DNA from: Chloroflexota bacterium
GTDB taxonomy: Bacteria > Chloroflexota > Dehalococcoidia > Bin125
Assembly: GCA_028873865.1 (NCBI GenBank)
Contig: JAPPNI010000019.1
Span: 3,945 to 60,797 of the forward strand
DNA: 56,853 nt
Reading direction: 5' to 3'
A program made the position numbers and the translations under genes. A model generated the notes under the pieces. That model did not search any database. It had not been told where the DNA came from and was given only the letters and a program-made list of their open reading frames with translations. Of the stretch, positions 17,646 to 25,884 are shown one piece after another; positions within the stretch are counted from its first letter, which is position 1; each line of letters opens with the position of its first letter.

Positions 17646-18170
17646 CTACGCGCCGTCATCAGCGCCGAGCGTCTCCACGGCGATCAGAACCACGATTGCC
17701 CGATCACCCTCCTGCGCGATTCGCAGTTCGCCCTTGAACCCGGGATTGTCGGCGTCTCGGAACGTGATGAAATCGACTCCGGATCGTTGTGGATCGGCGG
17801 TGACGCGCCAGGGATCGGTATCGAGACGGGAACGGAACCAGCTAAACAGATCATCGGCATCCTGATCGCTGGTTTGCCAGCCGACGATCAGTTCACGGCG
17901 CGTTTGCGTGTCCGTGAAGGCCGAACCGAGCAAGTCGAGCTCTTCGTGCTCGGGGAAACTCGGCGGGAGCTCGTCCACCAACCCCTGCACGCGGACGTCG
18001 GCGATCGCCGTGCGATCAGAAATCAGCAGGTAGTTGCGAAACAGGCGTTGAGCCGCAAGACGTTCTTCGTCATCGCTGTTATCGCAGGCGACCGTCACCA
18101 GCATCAGGCCTAGCACGGACAACAGCGCAACGAGCGCGAGAATTGGTCTGGATGGGCAGTGCTGATACAT
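17646..18170 (-). CDS. Putative lipoprotein of unknown function
   Basis: 174 aa from MYQHCPS; the frame stays open upstream but runs into the tRNA gene, so the start is placed here. A hydrophobic stretch (residues 10-27) ends in LVTVAC, a lipobox, giving a membrane-attached lipoprotein. The mature part is acidic and alternates helix and strand predictions by eye (ERLAAQRLFRNYLLI, VDFITFRDADNPGFKGELRI, AIVVLIAVE), like a small alpha+beta sensor or adhesion domain. No family recognised. Confidence 0.65.
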   Translation of the reverse strand: MYQHCPSRPILALVALLSVLGLMLVTVACDNSDDEERLAAQRLFRNYLLISDRTAIADVRVQGLVDELPPSFPEHEELDLLGSAFTDTQTRRELIVGWQTSDQDADDLFSWFRSRLDTDPWRVTADPQRSGVDFITFRDADNPGFKGELRIAQEGDRAIVVLIAVETLGADDGA

Positions 18171-18193
18171 CACAGTTGGCGGCTTGTGTTGTG

Positions 18194-18271
18194 TGGGGTG
18201 GACGGTGGGATTCGAACCCACGAATACCAGGGCCACAACCTGGCGCCTTAGGCCTCTAGGCGACGCCCACC
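18194..18271 (-). tRNA. tRNA-His (GTG)
   Basis: The minus-strand cloverleaf has a 7-bp acceptor (GTGGGCG/CGTCCAC, one G-U pair), D arm GCCT/AGGC, anticodon arm CCAGG-TTGTGGC-CCTGG (anticodon GTG), T arm GTGGG-TTCGAAT-CCCAC. The extra G at -1 opposite discriminator C73, the identity mark of tRNA-His, is present, and CCA is encoded. Confidence 0.97.
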
Positions 18272-18364
18272 ACGCGCGGAGTTTGCGCCAGCTCGACACA
18301 GATGTCTTCCGCTGCCGCGTCAAATCAGAGTATCACCGACCTCCGCGCGCGAATGTCAATCGGG

Positions 18365-19762
18365 TCAAGCGATGCGTTGAATGAGCAGCGCCGCGAGCCC
18401 GAGAAAAAAGAGAAAACCCAGCATGTCGGTGGCTGTGGTGACGAAGATGCTGGCCGCGAGCGCCGGATCGGCGCCGAGTCCGCGCAGGATGATCGGGATC
18501 AGCAGGCCAAACAGACCGGCCACGACCATTGTGCCCAGCATCGCCGCCCCGACGGCAACCCCCAGCCAGGGATTGTCCTGCCAGACCCATCCAACAACTC
18601 CAACGAGTAACCCGAATGCAATACCGGAGACGATGCCGATGATCGTCTCGCGGGGCAGCACCAGCCGCGTGAAGTGTCGATCAAACTCACCCAGCGCCAT
18701 CGCCCGGACCGCGAGCGTCGTGACCTGCATACCGGCATTGCCGCCCTGTCCGGCAATGATCGGCAAGAAGATCGCGAGTGCGGCGACGCGCGCGAGGGTG
18801 CTCTCGAACGCGGCGACGACGGCTGCCGCGGCGAAGGCCGTCGCGAGGTTCAGGAGCAGCCAAGGCAGACGGCGCCGAAGCGCCGTCGTCACGGGCGTGG
18901 TCAGCGCTTGGTCGTCCACGAGCCCAACGAGACGGTACATATCCTCGGTGGCTTCCTGCTGGGCGATATCAAGCAGGTCGTCCGATGTCGTGACGCCGAC
19001 AAGACGGCCGTCGTTGTCGAGAACCGGCAGCGCGTGGAGGCCGAACCGCTGCAGGATCTTGAGCGCATCCTCCTGGTCCATGTCGGTGGTCACCGTGGGG
19101 CCAATCGGCTCCATCAAGTCGCGCAGCGCGGTCATTGGAGGCGCGAAGACCAGCGAGTGCAGCCCGATCGAGCCGAGCAACACACCCTCCGTGTCGACGA
19201 TGTAGACGGTGTCGCGGACGGTCGGCGCGGGCGCAGCGGCTCGCAACACCGTCAGCGCCTGCTCGGCGGCGAGGTGCGGTCCGAGCACCATCAGCTCCGG
19301 CGCCATGATCCCGCCGGCCGAGTCGTCATCATGTTGAAGCAGCGGCTCTACCAGACCCGCCTTGGGCAAGCGGTCCAGCACCAGCTCAGCGTCGGTCAGG
19401 GGGATGGCGTGGAGGACATCGGCGCCCAGTTGGGCCGGGGTCTCGTCGAGCGCCGCAGTCAGCTGTGGGAGCGCAACGTCCGGCGCGACATGCTCAAGCT
19501 CTTCGGGCGTGAGAAACGGGAGCAGTTCGGCCAGCGTGTGTGAGTCGATCCGGTCGAGCAGGCGCCGCCGCTCCCGGCCGTCGAGCGCGGCCAGCGCGTC
19601 TGCCTGGTCGGCGGGGTGCAGGTTGTGCAACAACGCGGCGGCGGTGGCCAGTTCTCCGGTGTCGACCCGGGCGACGACATCCCAGACGGCCGATGACGGT
19701 TCTGTTCCCAGGCCGGCGCCGCGAGTGGATCGAGCGTGTTGACTGGGCGTTCGTTGGGCCAT
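18365..19762 (-). CDS. mgtE: MgtE-family magnesium transporter
   Basis: 465 aa from ATG 19762 (a TTG at 19777 adds five residues; neither has a clear ribosome binding site). Order: N-terminal helical MgtE domain (about 30-130, repeated LLHNLHPADQADAL-type helices), a CBS pair (about 135-260; the second includes LPVLDNDGRLVGVTTSDDLL), then five TM helices with the pore signature PIIAGQGGNAGMQVTTLAVR. In this family the cytosolic domains sense Mg2+ and gate the channel. The gene lies alone between two tRNA genes. Confidence 0.92.
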   Translation of the reverse strand: MAQRTPSQHARSTRGAGLGTEPSSAVWDVVARVDTGELATAAALLHNLHPADQADALAALDGRERRRLLDRIDSHTLAELLPFLTPEELEHVAPDVALPQLTAALDETPAQLGADVLHAIPLTDAELVLDRLPKAGLVEPLLQHDDDSAGGIMAPELMVLGPHLAAEQALTVLRAAAPAPTVRDTVYIVDTEGVLLGSIGLHSLVFAPPMTALRDLMEPIGPTVTTDMDQEDALKILQRFGLHALPVLDNDGRLVGVTTSDDLLDIAQQEATEDMYRLVGLVDDQALTTPVTTALRRRLPWLLLNLATAFAAAAVVAAFESTLARVAALAIFLPIIAGQGGNAGMQVTTLAVRAMALGEFDRHFTRLVLPRETIIGIVSGIAFGLLVGVVGWVWQDNPWLGVAVGAAMLGTMVVAGLFGLLIPIILRGLGADPALAASIFVTTATDMLGFLFFLGLAALLIQRIA

Positions 19763-19803
19763 ATGCGAATCCGCCAAATGCGGGCGGGCCGAACCCTGCC
19801 GAG

Positions 19804-19809
19804 TAAGCT
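19804..19809 (+). promoter_or_regulatory. -10 box TAAGCT of the tRNA-Arg gene
   Basis: TAAGCT ends 8 nt before the mature 5' end of the tRNA. No good -35 is visible. Confidence 0.4.
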
Positions 19810-19817
19810 GAGACCGT

Positions 19818-19893
19818 GCGCCCGTAGCTCAGCGGATAGAGCACCAGGCTTCGGACCTGGGGGTCGGGGGTTCGATTCCCTCCGGGCGTGCCA
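19818..19893 (+). tRNA. tRNA-Arg (TCG)
   Basis: Cloverleaf: acceptor GCGCCCG/CGGGCGT, D arm GCTC-AGCGGATA-GAGC, anticodon arm CCAGG-CTTCGGA-CCTGG with anticodon TCG (reads CGA), variable GGGTC, T arm GGGGG-TTCGATT-CCCTC (one G-U pair), discriminator G and encoded CCA. Confidence 0.96.
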
Positions 19894-19931
19894 GGCAACC
19901 AAGCTCGCGCTCCGCCCAGACTACAGTCGCG

Positions 19932-19948
19932 CACCACCGACCGTGGTG
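19932..19948 (+). terminator. Possible hairpin after tRNA-Arg
   Basis: CACCAC and GTGGTG form a 6-bp stem around a 5-nt loop, 38 nt after the tRNA and followed by TT. Weak; the rest of 19894-20050 shows nothing clear. Confidence 0.25.
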
Positions 19949-20059
19949 TTGCCGACTGCCGTCGTGTCTCGTGATCCCGCAGCCTGCCCGGCGGGAAGCC
20001 GGCCCGGATCGTGCGGTACCTTGCAGTCAGTCTGAGTCGCAGACCGGCGTAGGGAGCGG

Positions 20060-21400
20060 ATGATGTTTATTGGCTGGTTCACCGAGCGTCCGTACCAGGA
20101 CCCCGAGGCCTCGTGGTGGGGACGCACCGGCCGGCGCCTCACTGACCTCGACTCCTCCAACGACGAATACGACCCGGTGCTCGGAGCCAACCTCTATCAC
20201 CGCTACCTCGACGAAGCCGTGGCGGCGGAGGAGGCCGGGTTCGATGGCATCGTGCTTAACGAGCATCACTCGACACCCTTCTGCATGGGTTCAGTGATCA
20301 ACGTCGAGGCGGCCATCCTCGCCAGGATCACGCAACGAGCGAAGATCTGCCTGCTCGGCAACATCCTCCCGATCTGGGAAGACCCGCTCTGGCTGGCGGA
20401 GACCCTGGCCGAGATCGACATGATCTCTGGCGGCAGATTGATCACCGGCTGGGTGCGTGGAACGGGGCGCGAGTCGCTCGCGCACAACTCGCAGTCCCCT
20501 TACAACTGGGAGCGCTACCAGGAGGCCCACGACCTCGTGGTCAAGGCCTGGACCGACGCCGGACCCTTCCGCTGGGAGGGCGAGCACTACGACTACCGCT
20601 ACGTGAATCCCTGGTCGAAGCCGCTGCAGAAACCGCATCCGCCGATCTGGATTCCCGGCGCCGTCTCGCAGCGTACGGTCGCCTGGGCAGCCGAACGGCG
20701 CTATCCCTACGTGATGCTCGCGACCCGGCTGACGCCAACTCGCGACTCCTTCGCCTACTACGACAAGATCGCGGCCGAGTTCGGTTACGAGGCCGGACCG
20801 CAGCATCGCGGCTACCTGTGGAAAGTCCACGTCGACGAGACCGAGGAGCTGGCCGAGGAAGTCGGGCGGAAGTACCTCACCGGTCCCGGCAACATCTTCC
20901 TCGAGGGTTCGCGCGGCGATGTCAGGCGTCACATCCAGAATCTCCCCGGCATGATTGACCGCCGGAGGTTGCTGCCGACTGCCGGAGTCAGACACGTGGA
21001 AGCGTCCCGCGGGGCCGGCGCCGTCAACCCGGACGAGTACAAGCGGCTCACTCTCGACGCCGCCGAAGGCTTCGCCGATACCGACGACACCTACCGCGGG
21101 CTGGAAGAGTCCTACAGCATCATTTCCGGCACGCCGAAAACGGTCATTCCCAAGATTCGCCACGTGCTCGAGTTCATCCGCCCCGGCAGCATCTGCTTCT
21201 GGGACGGCGACGGCTCGATGTCGCACGAAGACTCGATGCGGTCGCTCCGGCTCATGGGTGAAGAGGTCTTGCCGGCGGTCAGAGAAATGGCCACGGAGCT
21301 CGACCTGCCCGGCCCCTTCGACCTGCCCGAAGAGGCAGAGCCGGTCGGCATCTCACCGGCGGCAATGGCCACGGTCGGGCGAGGCGCCCAGGCCGGTTAG
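20060..21400 (+). CDS. Luciferase-like flavin-dependent monooxygenase
   Basis: 446 aa; AGGGAG (20051-20056) lies just upstream, and ATG at 20063 is an equally good start. TIM-barrel luciferase family: FIGWFTERPYQ, EEAGFDGIVLNEHHS, ILARITQRAKICLLGN, WLAETLAEIDMISGGRL, KPHPPIWIPGAVS. These enzymes bind FMN or F420 and oxidise an organic substrate with O2; which cofactor and substrate cannot be told. The C-terminal extension (about 350-446) is longer than in minimal family members. Stands alone behind the tRNA. Confidence 0.87.
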   Translation: MMFIGWFTERPYQDPEASWWGRTGRRLTDLDSSNDEYDPVLGANLYHRYLDEAVAAEEAGFDGIVLNEHHSTPFCMGSVINVEAAILARITQRAKICLLGNILPIWEDPLWLAETLAEIDMISGGRLITGWVRGTGRESLAHNSQSPYNWERYQEAHDLVVKAWTDAGPFRWEGEHYDYRYVNPWSKPLQKPHPPIWIPGAVSQRTVAWAAERRYPYVMLATRLTPTRDSFAYYDKIAAEFGYEAGPQHRGYLWKVHVDETEELAEEVGRKYLTGPGNIFLEGSRGDVRRHIQNLPGMIDRRRLLPTAGVRHVEASRGAGAVNPDEYKRLTLDAAEGFADTDDTYRGLEESYSIISGTPKTVIPKIRHVLEFIRPGSICFWDGDGSMSHEDSMRSLRLMGEEVLPAVREMATELDLPGPFDLPEEAEPVGISPAAMATVGRGAQAG

Positions 21401-21412
21401 TTCCGCATTCCC

Positions 21413-21426
21413 GTATCCCGGGATAC
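21413..21426. promoter_or_regulatory. 14-bp perfect palindrome in a 209-bp intergenic gap
   Basis: GTATCCCGGGATAC is its own reverse complement and lies 13 nt after the monooxygenase stop. It could be an operator or the core of a terminator. The remaining gap (21427-21596) shows no other clear feature. Confidence 0.35.
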
Positions 21427-21609
21427 TCGTTGCCGCGCTTGCCGCGGGAACCTTGCCTATTGCTGCTCAGACCTCCGAACCATGGGAGCGAAGCTCTCCG
21501 CTGATTGTTGATGCTGCGTAAAGCGGTTGCGGCGCGAGTAACGTACCGGTTGCCTGCCCTTGTCCCGAGGACGCAAAGTGCGATCAGCGCTTCGCGAGGG
21601 GACATATTG

Positions 21610-22308
21610 ATGCGGGTCGCAATCGGCTGGCGGCGCTGGATCGTGGTATTGGCGGCTCTGTCCGTTGCCCTGTTGGGCGGCGCGATCGCCCAGGCGCAAT
21701 CCGATCCCACGCACCGATTCTTTGGGTTTTATGGCGACGTAACGATCGATGACAATCCGCTCGAACCAGGCGCGCTGATTGTGGCCACGATCGGCGAGGA
21801 AGAGATCGGCAGAGCCACAGTCAATCAGGCCGGTGCCTGGATTCTCGACGTTGACCCGTCGCACTTCGAAGCTGGCTCCTGCAGTCTGACCTTCGTCGTC
21901 GACGGTCTGCGCTCCGACCAGGAATGGGACACGTGCCCGCTCCGAGTCCGGCTGGCCCTGTACAGCGACGGCCAGGAACGCGAATCGAGCGGTTCACCGG
22001 ATGCGGTCGCGGACAGCGGTGAACAAGACGATCCGGCGTCGAACGAATCCGCAATTCAAGCGGACCAGGCCGCTGCCGAAGGCGAAGAACCATCAGGCGA
22101 CCAGATGGCGGACGACGAAGCAGCCGACTCCGAGGAGCAAGAACGAGAGATCGTCAGGCCGGCCGCCCCGCGAACCGGCACCGGTGGTTTGTTTGCAACC
22201 GAGGACTCGACCAACTGGCCGCGTGCAGCGGCGATCACCGCCCTGCTGATCTTCGGCATCGCGATCATGGCACTCCTGATTGGACGCGGTACCGACAGCA
22301 CAACCTGA
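21610..22308 (+). CDS. Surface protein with PRTGTGG-TM sorting-like tail (1)
   Basis: 232 aa; GAGGGG (21597-21602) supports this ATG over longer in-frame starts. Signal peptide 1-30 (cut near AQAQS). Residues 36-117 form a small beta domain with two cysteines (Cys91, Cys109) likely bridged. Residues 120-183 are an acidic Asp/Glu/Ser/Gln linker. PRTGTGG (187-193) precedes NWPRAAAIT, one TM helix (205-225) and a short tail. The next gene repeats the whole plan, so this is a tandem duplication; the protein at 316-981 is a more distant relative. Exported and probably anchored or processed at PRTGTGG; function unknown. Confidence 0.8.
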   Translation: MRVAIGWRRWIVVLAALSVALLGGAIAQAQSDPTHRFFGFYGDVTIDDNPLEPGALIVATIGEEEIGRATVNQAGAWILDVDPSHFEAGSCSLTFVVDGLRSDQEWDTCPLRVRLALYSDGQERESSGSPDAVADSGEQDDPASNESAIQADQAAAEGEEPSGDQMADDEAADSEEQEREIVRPAAPRTGTGGLFATEDSTNWPRAAAITALLIFGIAIMALLIGRGTDSTT

Positions 22309-22422
22309 CGCATCGCCGAGCAGCTCGGCTCCAGCAGGGGCTGGTCCGGGAACAACGAAGCGTTGCATCGCAGAACCGCCGCTCGCAGAGTGCGCCGCGA
22401 GCGAGTCGGAAGGGACACAGAG

Positions 22423-23157
22423 ATGCCGGCACCTGCCGCTCGGCTCAAGATCCGTATGCTGCTGCGCTGTGCGATCGCGGCATCCATTGCGATGACCGCG
22501 CTCTGGCTTCTGGTCGCGGGCGTCCAGGCCCAGAGCGACGACTCTGAAGCGACCCAGGGCCCCGACCATTACTACTACCAGTTCTTCGGTTACGCACGGG
22601 ACATCACTATCGACGGCGAACCGTTGCAGGAGGGCGATTCGATCACGCCGATTCTGAATGGCGAACCGATCAAGTCCGCGCTGATCCCCGCCAACGGCTT
22701 CTTCGTCAGCTTCAAGCACGATGTCACCAGGCCGCAGATCGGCGAATGTAAGGTCGTCTTCCTGATCGAGAGCCGGCGTCACGACCAGCCCATCGTGACC
22801 GACGAGTTCACCTACCCCAAGGGTTGTGGCGACATTCAGGTACGGCTCGCGATCTCGACGCTCGACTCGGGCTCTGAGGACGCCGTCGATCAGGCGGAGC
22901 CGGAAAGCGTGGCGCAAGAAGAGTCCGCCGACGTCATGCAAAGCGAACCTGAAGACTCCGATCAGGCCGAAGCAGCCGAGGATCAGTCCGTCACGGAACC
23001 ACAACGGCCCAAAACCCCCAGGACCGGAACCGGTGGCTTCGTCGACGAGGGCGGGACCGGCAACTGGCCTCGCGCAGCGGCGATCACCGCCACCCTGACC
23101 CTGCTCGTCGCGTTGGTTGCTCTTCTGGTCAGCCGGCGGACGGATGGCCGGACCTAG
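22423..23157 (+). CDS. Surface protein with PRTGTGG-TM sorting-like tail (2)
   Basis: 244 aa; GGAAGGGA precedes the ATG by about 8 nt, and an upstream in-frame ATG at 22363 lacks a site. Signal peptide about 9-37 (VQAQS). The beta domain at 51-143 matches its neighbour (YYQFFGYARDITIDGEPLQEGD against HRFFGFYGDVTIDDNPLEPG) with two Cys (109, 135). Acidic linker 147-194, then PRTGTGG (199-205), GNWPRAAAIT, TM helix 217-237 and an RRTDGRT tail. The pair differs most in the linker. Same inference of export and cell-surface attachment. Confidence 0.8.
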   Translation: MPAPAARLKIRMLLRCAIAASIAMTALWLLVAGVQAQSDDSEATQGPDHYYYQFFGYARDITIDGEPLQEGDSITPILNGEPIKSALIPANGFFVSFKHDVTRPQIGECKVVFLIESRRHDQPIVTDEFTYPKGCGDIQVRLAISTLDSGSEDAVDQAEPESVAQEESADVMQSEPEDSDQAEAAEDQSVTEPQRPKTPRTGTGGFVDEGGTGNWPRAAAITATLTLLVALVALLVSRRTDGRT

Positions 23158-23183
23158 AGCAGGCGTGAAGCGGGTAGTCCTGC

Positions 23184-23189
23184 TAACCT
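23184..23189 (+). promoter_or_regulatory. -10 box TAACCT upstream of rpsU
   Basis: TAACCT lies 53 nt before the rpsU ATG; a ribosome binding site GAGGAA follows at 23227-23232. Confidence 0.3.
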
Positions 23190-23242
23190 TGGAGCCGAGC
23201 GCGCCAAACGGCAACGAACACGATTTGAGGAACTGAGCGCCC

Positions 23243-23455
23243 ATGCTACTGGTGACCCGCAAGGATCAGGAGAGCCCGGAGGCTCTGATCCGCCGCTTCA
23301 ACAAGATGGTGCAGCGCGATGGTGTGTTGCAGGAATCGCGGCGTCGGCGCCGGTTCATCAGCAATCGCGAGAAGCAGCGCCAGGCCGAACGCCGCGCCGC
23401 TCGACGTCGGCGCCGGGCGATGGTCAAGACTCGCCGCCCGCGCATGGCCCGATAG
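23243..23455 (+). CDS. rpsU: 30S ribosomal protein bS21
   Basis: 70 aa. ALIRRFNKMVQRDGVLQESR is the bS21 core, followed by a very arginine-rich tail (RRRRRFISNREKQRQAERRA...) that contacts 16S rRNA on the platform of the small subunit. Length is usual for the family. It stands alone, without the dnaG/rpoD neighbours seen in Proteobacteria. Confidence 0.92.
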   Translation: MLLVTRKDQESPEALIRRFNKMVQRDGVLQESRRRRRFISNREKQRQAERRAARRRRRAMVKTRRPRMAR

Positions 23456-23583
23456 CTCACCCGGTCGCTCGACCAGCTCAATTCATCCCCGTTTACTCAA
23501 CGCTGACCAGGGCCTGACTTGGCCCTGATGTCGCTGCGTACCCTCGGACTTGAGAATGAGGGACGCAGCGAAGGGGCGCGCCG

Positions 23584-24336
23584 ATGACACCGCCTGACTC
23601 GGGCGAACGGACCGTCCTCGTCGTCGACGATGAAGCGAACATCCGTGAGCTCTGTTCGCTCTATCTCGAACGCGAGGGCTTCGCCGTGATCACCGCCGAC
23701 GATGGTGATTCCGCGCTCGCCGTCGCACGAGAGCAAACGCCCGATCTGATCGTGCTCGATCTGATGTTGCCGAAGAAGTCCGGCTTCGAAGTGACTCGCG
23801 AATTGCGCGCTGACTCTGGAGCGATTCGCCATGTCCCGATCCTGATGTTGACCGCGCGCTCGGAGGACGTCGACCGGATCGTCGGTCTGGAACTCGGCGC
23901 CGACGACTACCTCGGCAAGCCGTTTCACCCGCGCGAGCTGACCGCCAGAGTCAAAGCGATCCTGCGTCGGGCGTCAATGGCCGGAACCTCAAGCGCAGAA
24001 CGCGTCTCGCGCGGACGGGTCGAAGTCGGACCGCTCCGCGTCGACTGGGATCGACGGGAGGCGACGCTCTCCGGCCAACCGCTCCAACTTCGCAACAAGG
24101 AGTTCGAGCTACTGAGGCAGTTGGCCGAATACTGCGGCATCGTGCTGACCCGCGAACAGATCCTCGAACAGGTCTGGGGCTACGAGTATTTCGGCGAGAC
24201 CCGAACGGTCGATGTGCACGTCAACCAGTTGCGGCGCAAACTCTCGCCCGACGGCGCCGACCCCGGCGTCGCAATCGAGACGGTCCGGGGCGTCGGCTAC
24301 AAGCTGGTCGAGACCAATCCATCCATCGCGCGGTAA
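23584..24336 (+). CDS. Two-component response regulator, OmpR/PhoB family
   Basis: 250 aa. Receiver domain 10-125 with acidic pocket DDE (15-17), phospho-acceptor Asp59, Thr90 and Lys112 (LGKPF). DNA-binding winged helix about 145-245 (LRNKEFELLRQLAEYCGIVLTREQ, VDVHVNQLRRKL, RGVGYKL). The histidine kinase starts 4 nt after its stop, so the two form a unit. A 13-codon ORF (ATG 23556 to TGA 23597) overlaps the start and may influence translation. Target genes not evident. Confidence 0.93.
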   Translation: MTPPDSGERTVLVVDDEANIRELCSLYLEREGFAVITADDGDSALAVAREQTPDLIVLDLMLPKKSGFEVTRELRADSGAIRHVPILMLTARSEDVDRIVGLELGADDYLGKPFHPRELTARVKAILRRASMAGTSSAERVSRGRVEVGPLRVDWDRREATLSGQPLQLRNKEFELLRQLAEYCGIVLTREQILEQVWGYEYFGETRTVDVHVNQLRRKLSPDGADPGVAIETVRGVGYKLVETNPSIAR

Positions 24337-24340
24337 TCCC

Positions 24341-25756
24341 ATGACCGGCGGTTACGGACTCAGGCTCTTCGCCGGCTTCGCCGGCATCGTGCTGGTCATG
24401 TTGATCGTCTCCGCCGTAGTCTTTTTTTCCCTCTTCGGGGGCTACCGCGACGACATCGACCGCTCAGAGCTGCGTACCGCTGGCAACGCGCTCAGCGTTG
24501 AGATCGTCCGCATCCTGCGGCGAGCGGCGGCGTACGACCGCGAGGAACTGATCACGCTGATCCGCGAGCAGGCCGAGCACGCCGGATTGCTCGTAATCCT
24601 GACCGACGGCGACGGTCGCGTGATCCAGGGCTTCGAACCCGCAAGAGGGCTGAAGGACGGTCATGTCGGCCTCAACTACACCGACCTCGCCGCCAAGAGC
24701 GACACCGCCGGCTGGTACGACGCCAAACTGCATATCGGCGACAAATGGCGGCCGTCGCTGGTTCGAGTGCTGATCCCACCGAATGCCGTAAGTCGACGCG
24801 ATAGCGGCGTGTTGATGGCCGTCACTTTTGGCGACGAGCGGAGATTCGGCTCGCTCGACGAACTGGTCGGCCGCCTGATCGTCTCGGGACTCGCCGGCCT
24901 CGTCGCCGCCGTGATCATCGCCATGGTCCTGTCGCGCCAACTGATGCGGCCCCTCGAGGCGCTGACCGATGTCGTGCGACGCTTCGGCCCCGACCGCTAC
25001 GACATGCGCGCCGCCGAGAGCGGCCCGACCCAGGTGCGAGAGCTGGCCGCCGCCTTCAACGCCATGGCCGACCGTGTATCGGACAACGAGCGCGCCATGC
25101 GCGGATTCATCGCCGATGTCTCGCACGAACTGAGAACCCCGCTGACCTCGATTCGCGGCTTTGTCGAGGCCCTGCGCGACGGCACGGTGACCGACCCCGA
25201 GCGTCAGGCATCGTCCCTCGAAGTCGTCCACGAAGAAACCCGGCGAATGTTGCGCATGCTCGAACAGTTGCTGGATCTCTCGCGTCTGGAGGCGGGGCAA
25301 TCTCGGCTGCAGCGCTCCCGGATCGACCTCGATGAGCTGTTTGGCTACATCGAGTCGATGTTCGGCGCACGAGCCACCGAGCAGGGCATCGAACTCCGTC
25401 TGGAAATCGTGCCCGGCGCCCCGACGATCGAGGCCGACTATGACCGGTTGGTCCAGGTGCTCAACAACCTGCTGGACAACGCGCTGAGGCACACATCCGA
25501 AGGTGTTGTCGAACTCGCTGCGCGAGCGGCAGACGACGGACTCGAACTCCGCGTAAGCGACACCGGCGAGGGCATCGCCCCTGAGGACCTCGAGCATCTC
25601 TTCGATCGCTTCTGGCAGCCGGAGTCGAGGACCGGTCCCGGCGCCGGCCTGGGCCTGGCAATCTCGCGTGAGATCGTCAGAGCCCACGGCGGACGAATCA
25701 CTGCTGACAGTCGGTTGAACACAGGCACAACGATCACTGTCTGGCTGCCCGCCTGA
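24341..25756 (+). CDS. Sensor histidine kinase
   Basis: 471 aa. TM1 (about 9-32), extracytoplasmic sensor region (about 33-180), TM2 (about 183-206), HAMP (about 207-265), HisKA with the phosphorylated His in IADVSHELRTPLTSIRG, then HATPase with NNLLDNALRHT (N box), DTGEGIAP (G1), and GAGLGLAISREIVRAHGG (G2). Functional partner of the regulator just upstream. The sensor part matches no named domain by eye. Confidence 0.92.
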   Translation: MTGGYGLRLFAGFAGIVLVMLIVSAVVFFSLFGGYRDDIDRSELRTAGNALSVEIVRILRRAAAYDREELITLIREQAEHAGLLVILTDGDGRVIQGFEPARGLKDGHVGLNYTDLAAKSDTAGWYDAKLHIGDKWRPSLVRVLIPPNAVSRRDSGVLMAVTFGDERRFGSLDELVGRLIVSGLAGLVAAVIIAMVLSRQLMRPLEALTDVVRRFGPDRYDMRAAESGPTQVRELAAAFNAMADRVSDNERAMRGFIADVSHELRTPLTSIRGFVEALRDGTVTDPERQASSLEVVHEETRRMLRMLEQLLDLSRLEAGQSRLQRSRIDLDELFGYIESMFGARATEQGIELRLEIVPGAPTIEADYDRLVQVLNNLLDNALRHTSEGVVELAARAADDGLELRVSDTGEGIAPEDLEHLFDRFWQPESRTGPGAGLGLAISREIVRAHGGRITADSRLNTGTTITVWLPA

Positions 25757-25884
25757 TCGATCCCGCCATACCGCGGCGAGCGCAACCGCGACGACGTTGG
25801 TGTGGAGCGGCTGCGCTAGATTACGCATCGTTGCGTTGTTCAAGAGATGCCTCAAGATTCGAGTCAGTTGCCTAAGCGATTCCC

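Noticed and set aside
18171..18323. N-terminal extension of the lipoprotein across tRNA-His
   Set aside because: The region is a complete tRNA gene, and the extension would bury the lipobox signal peptide.
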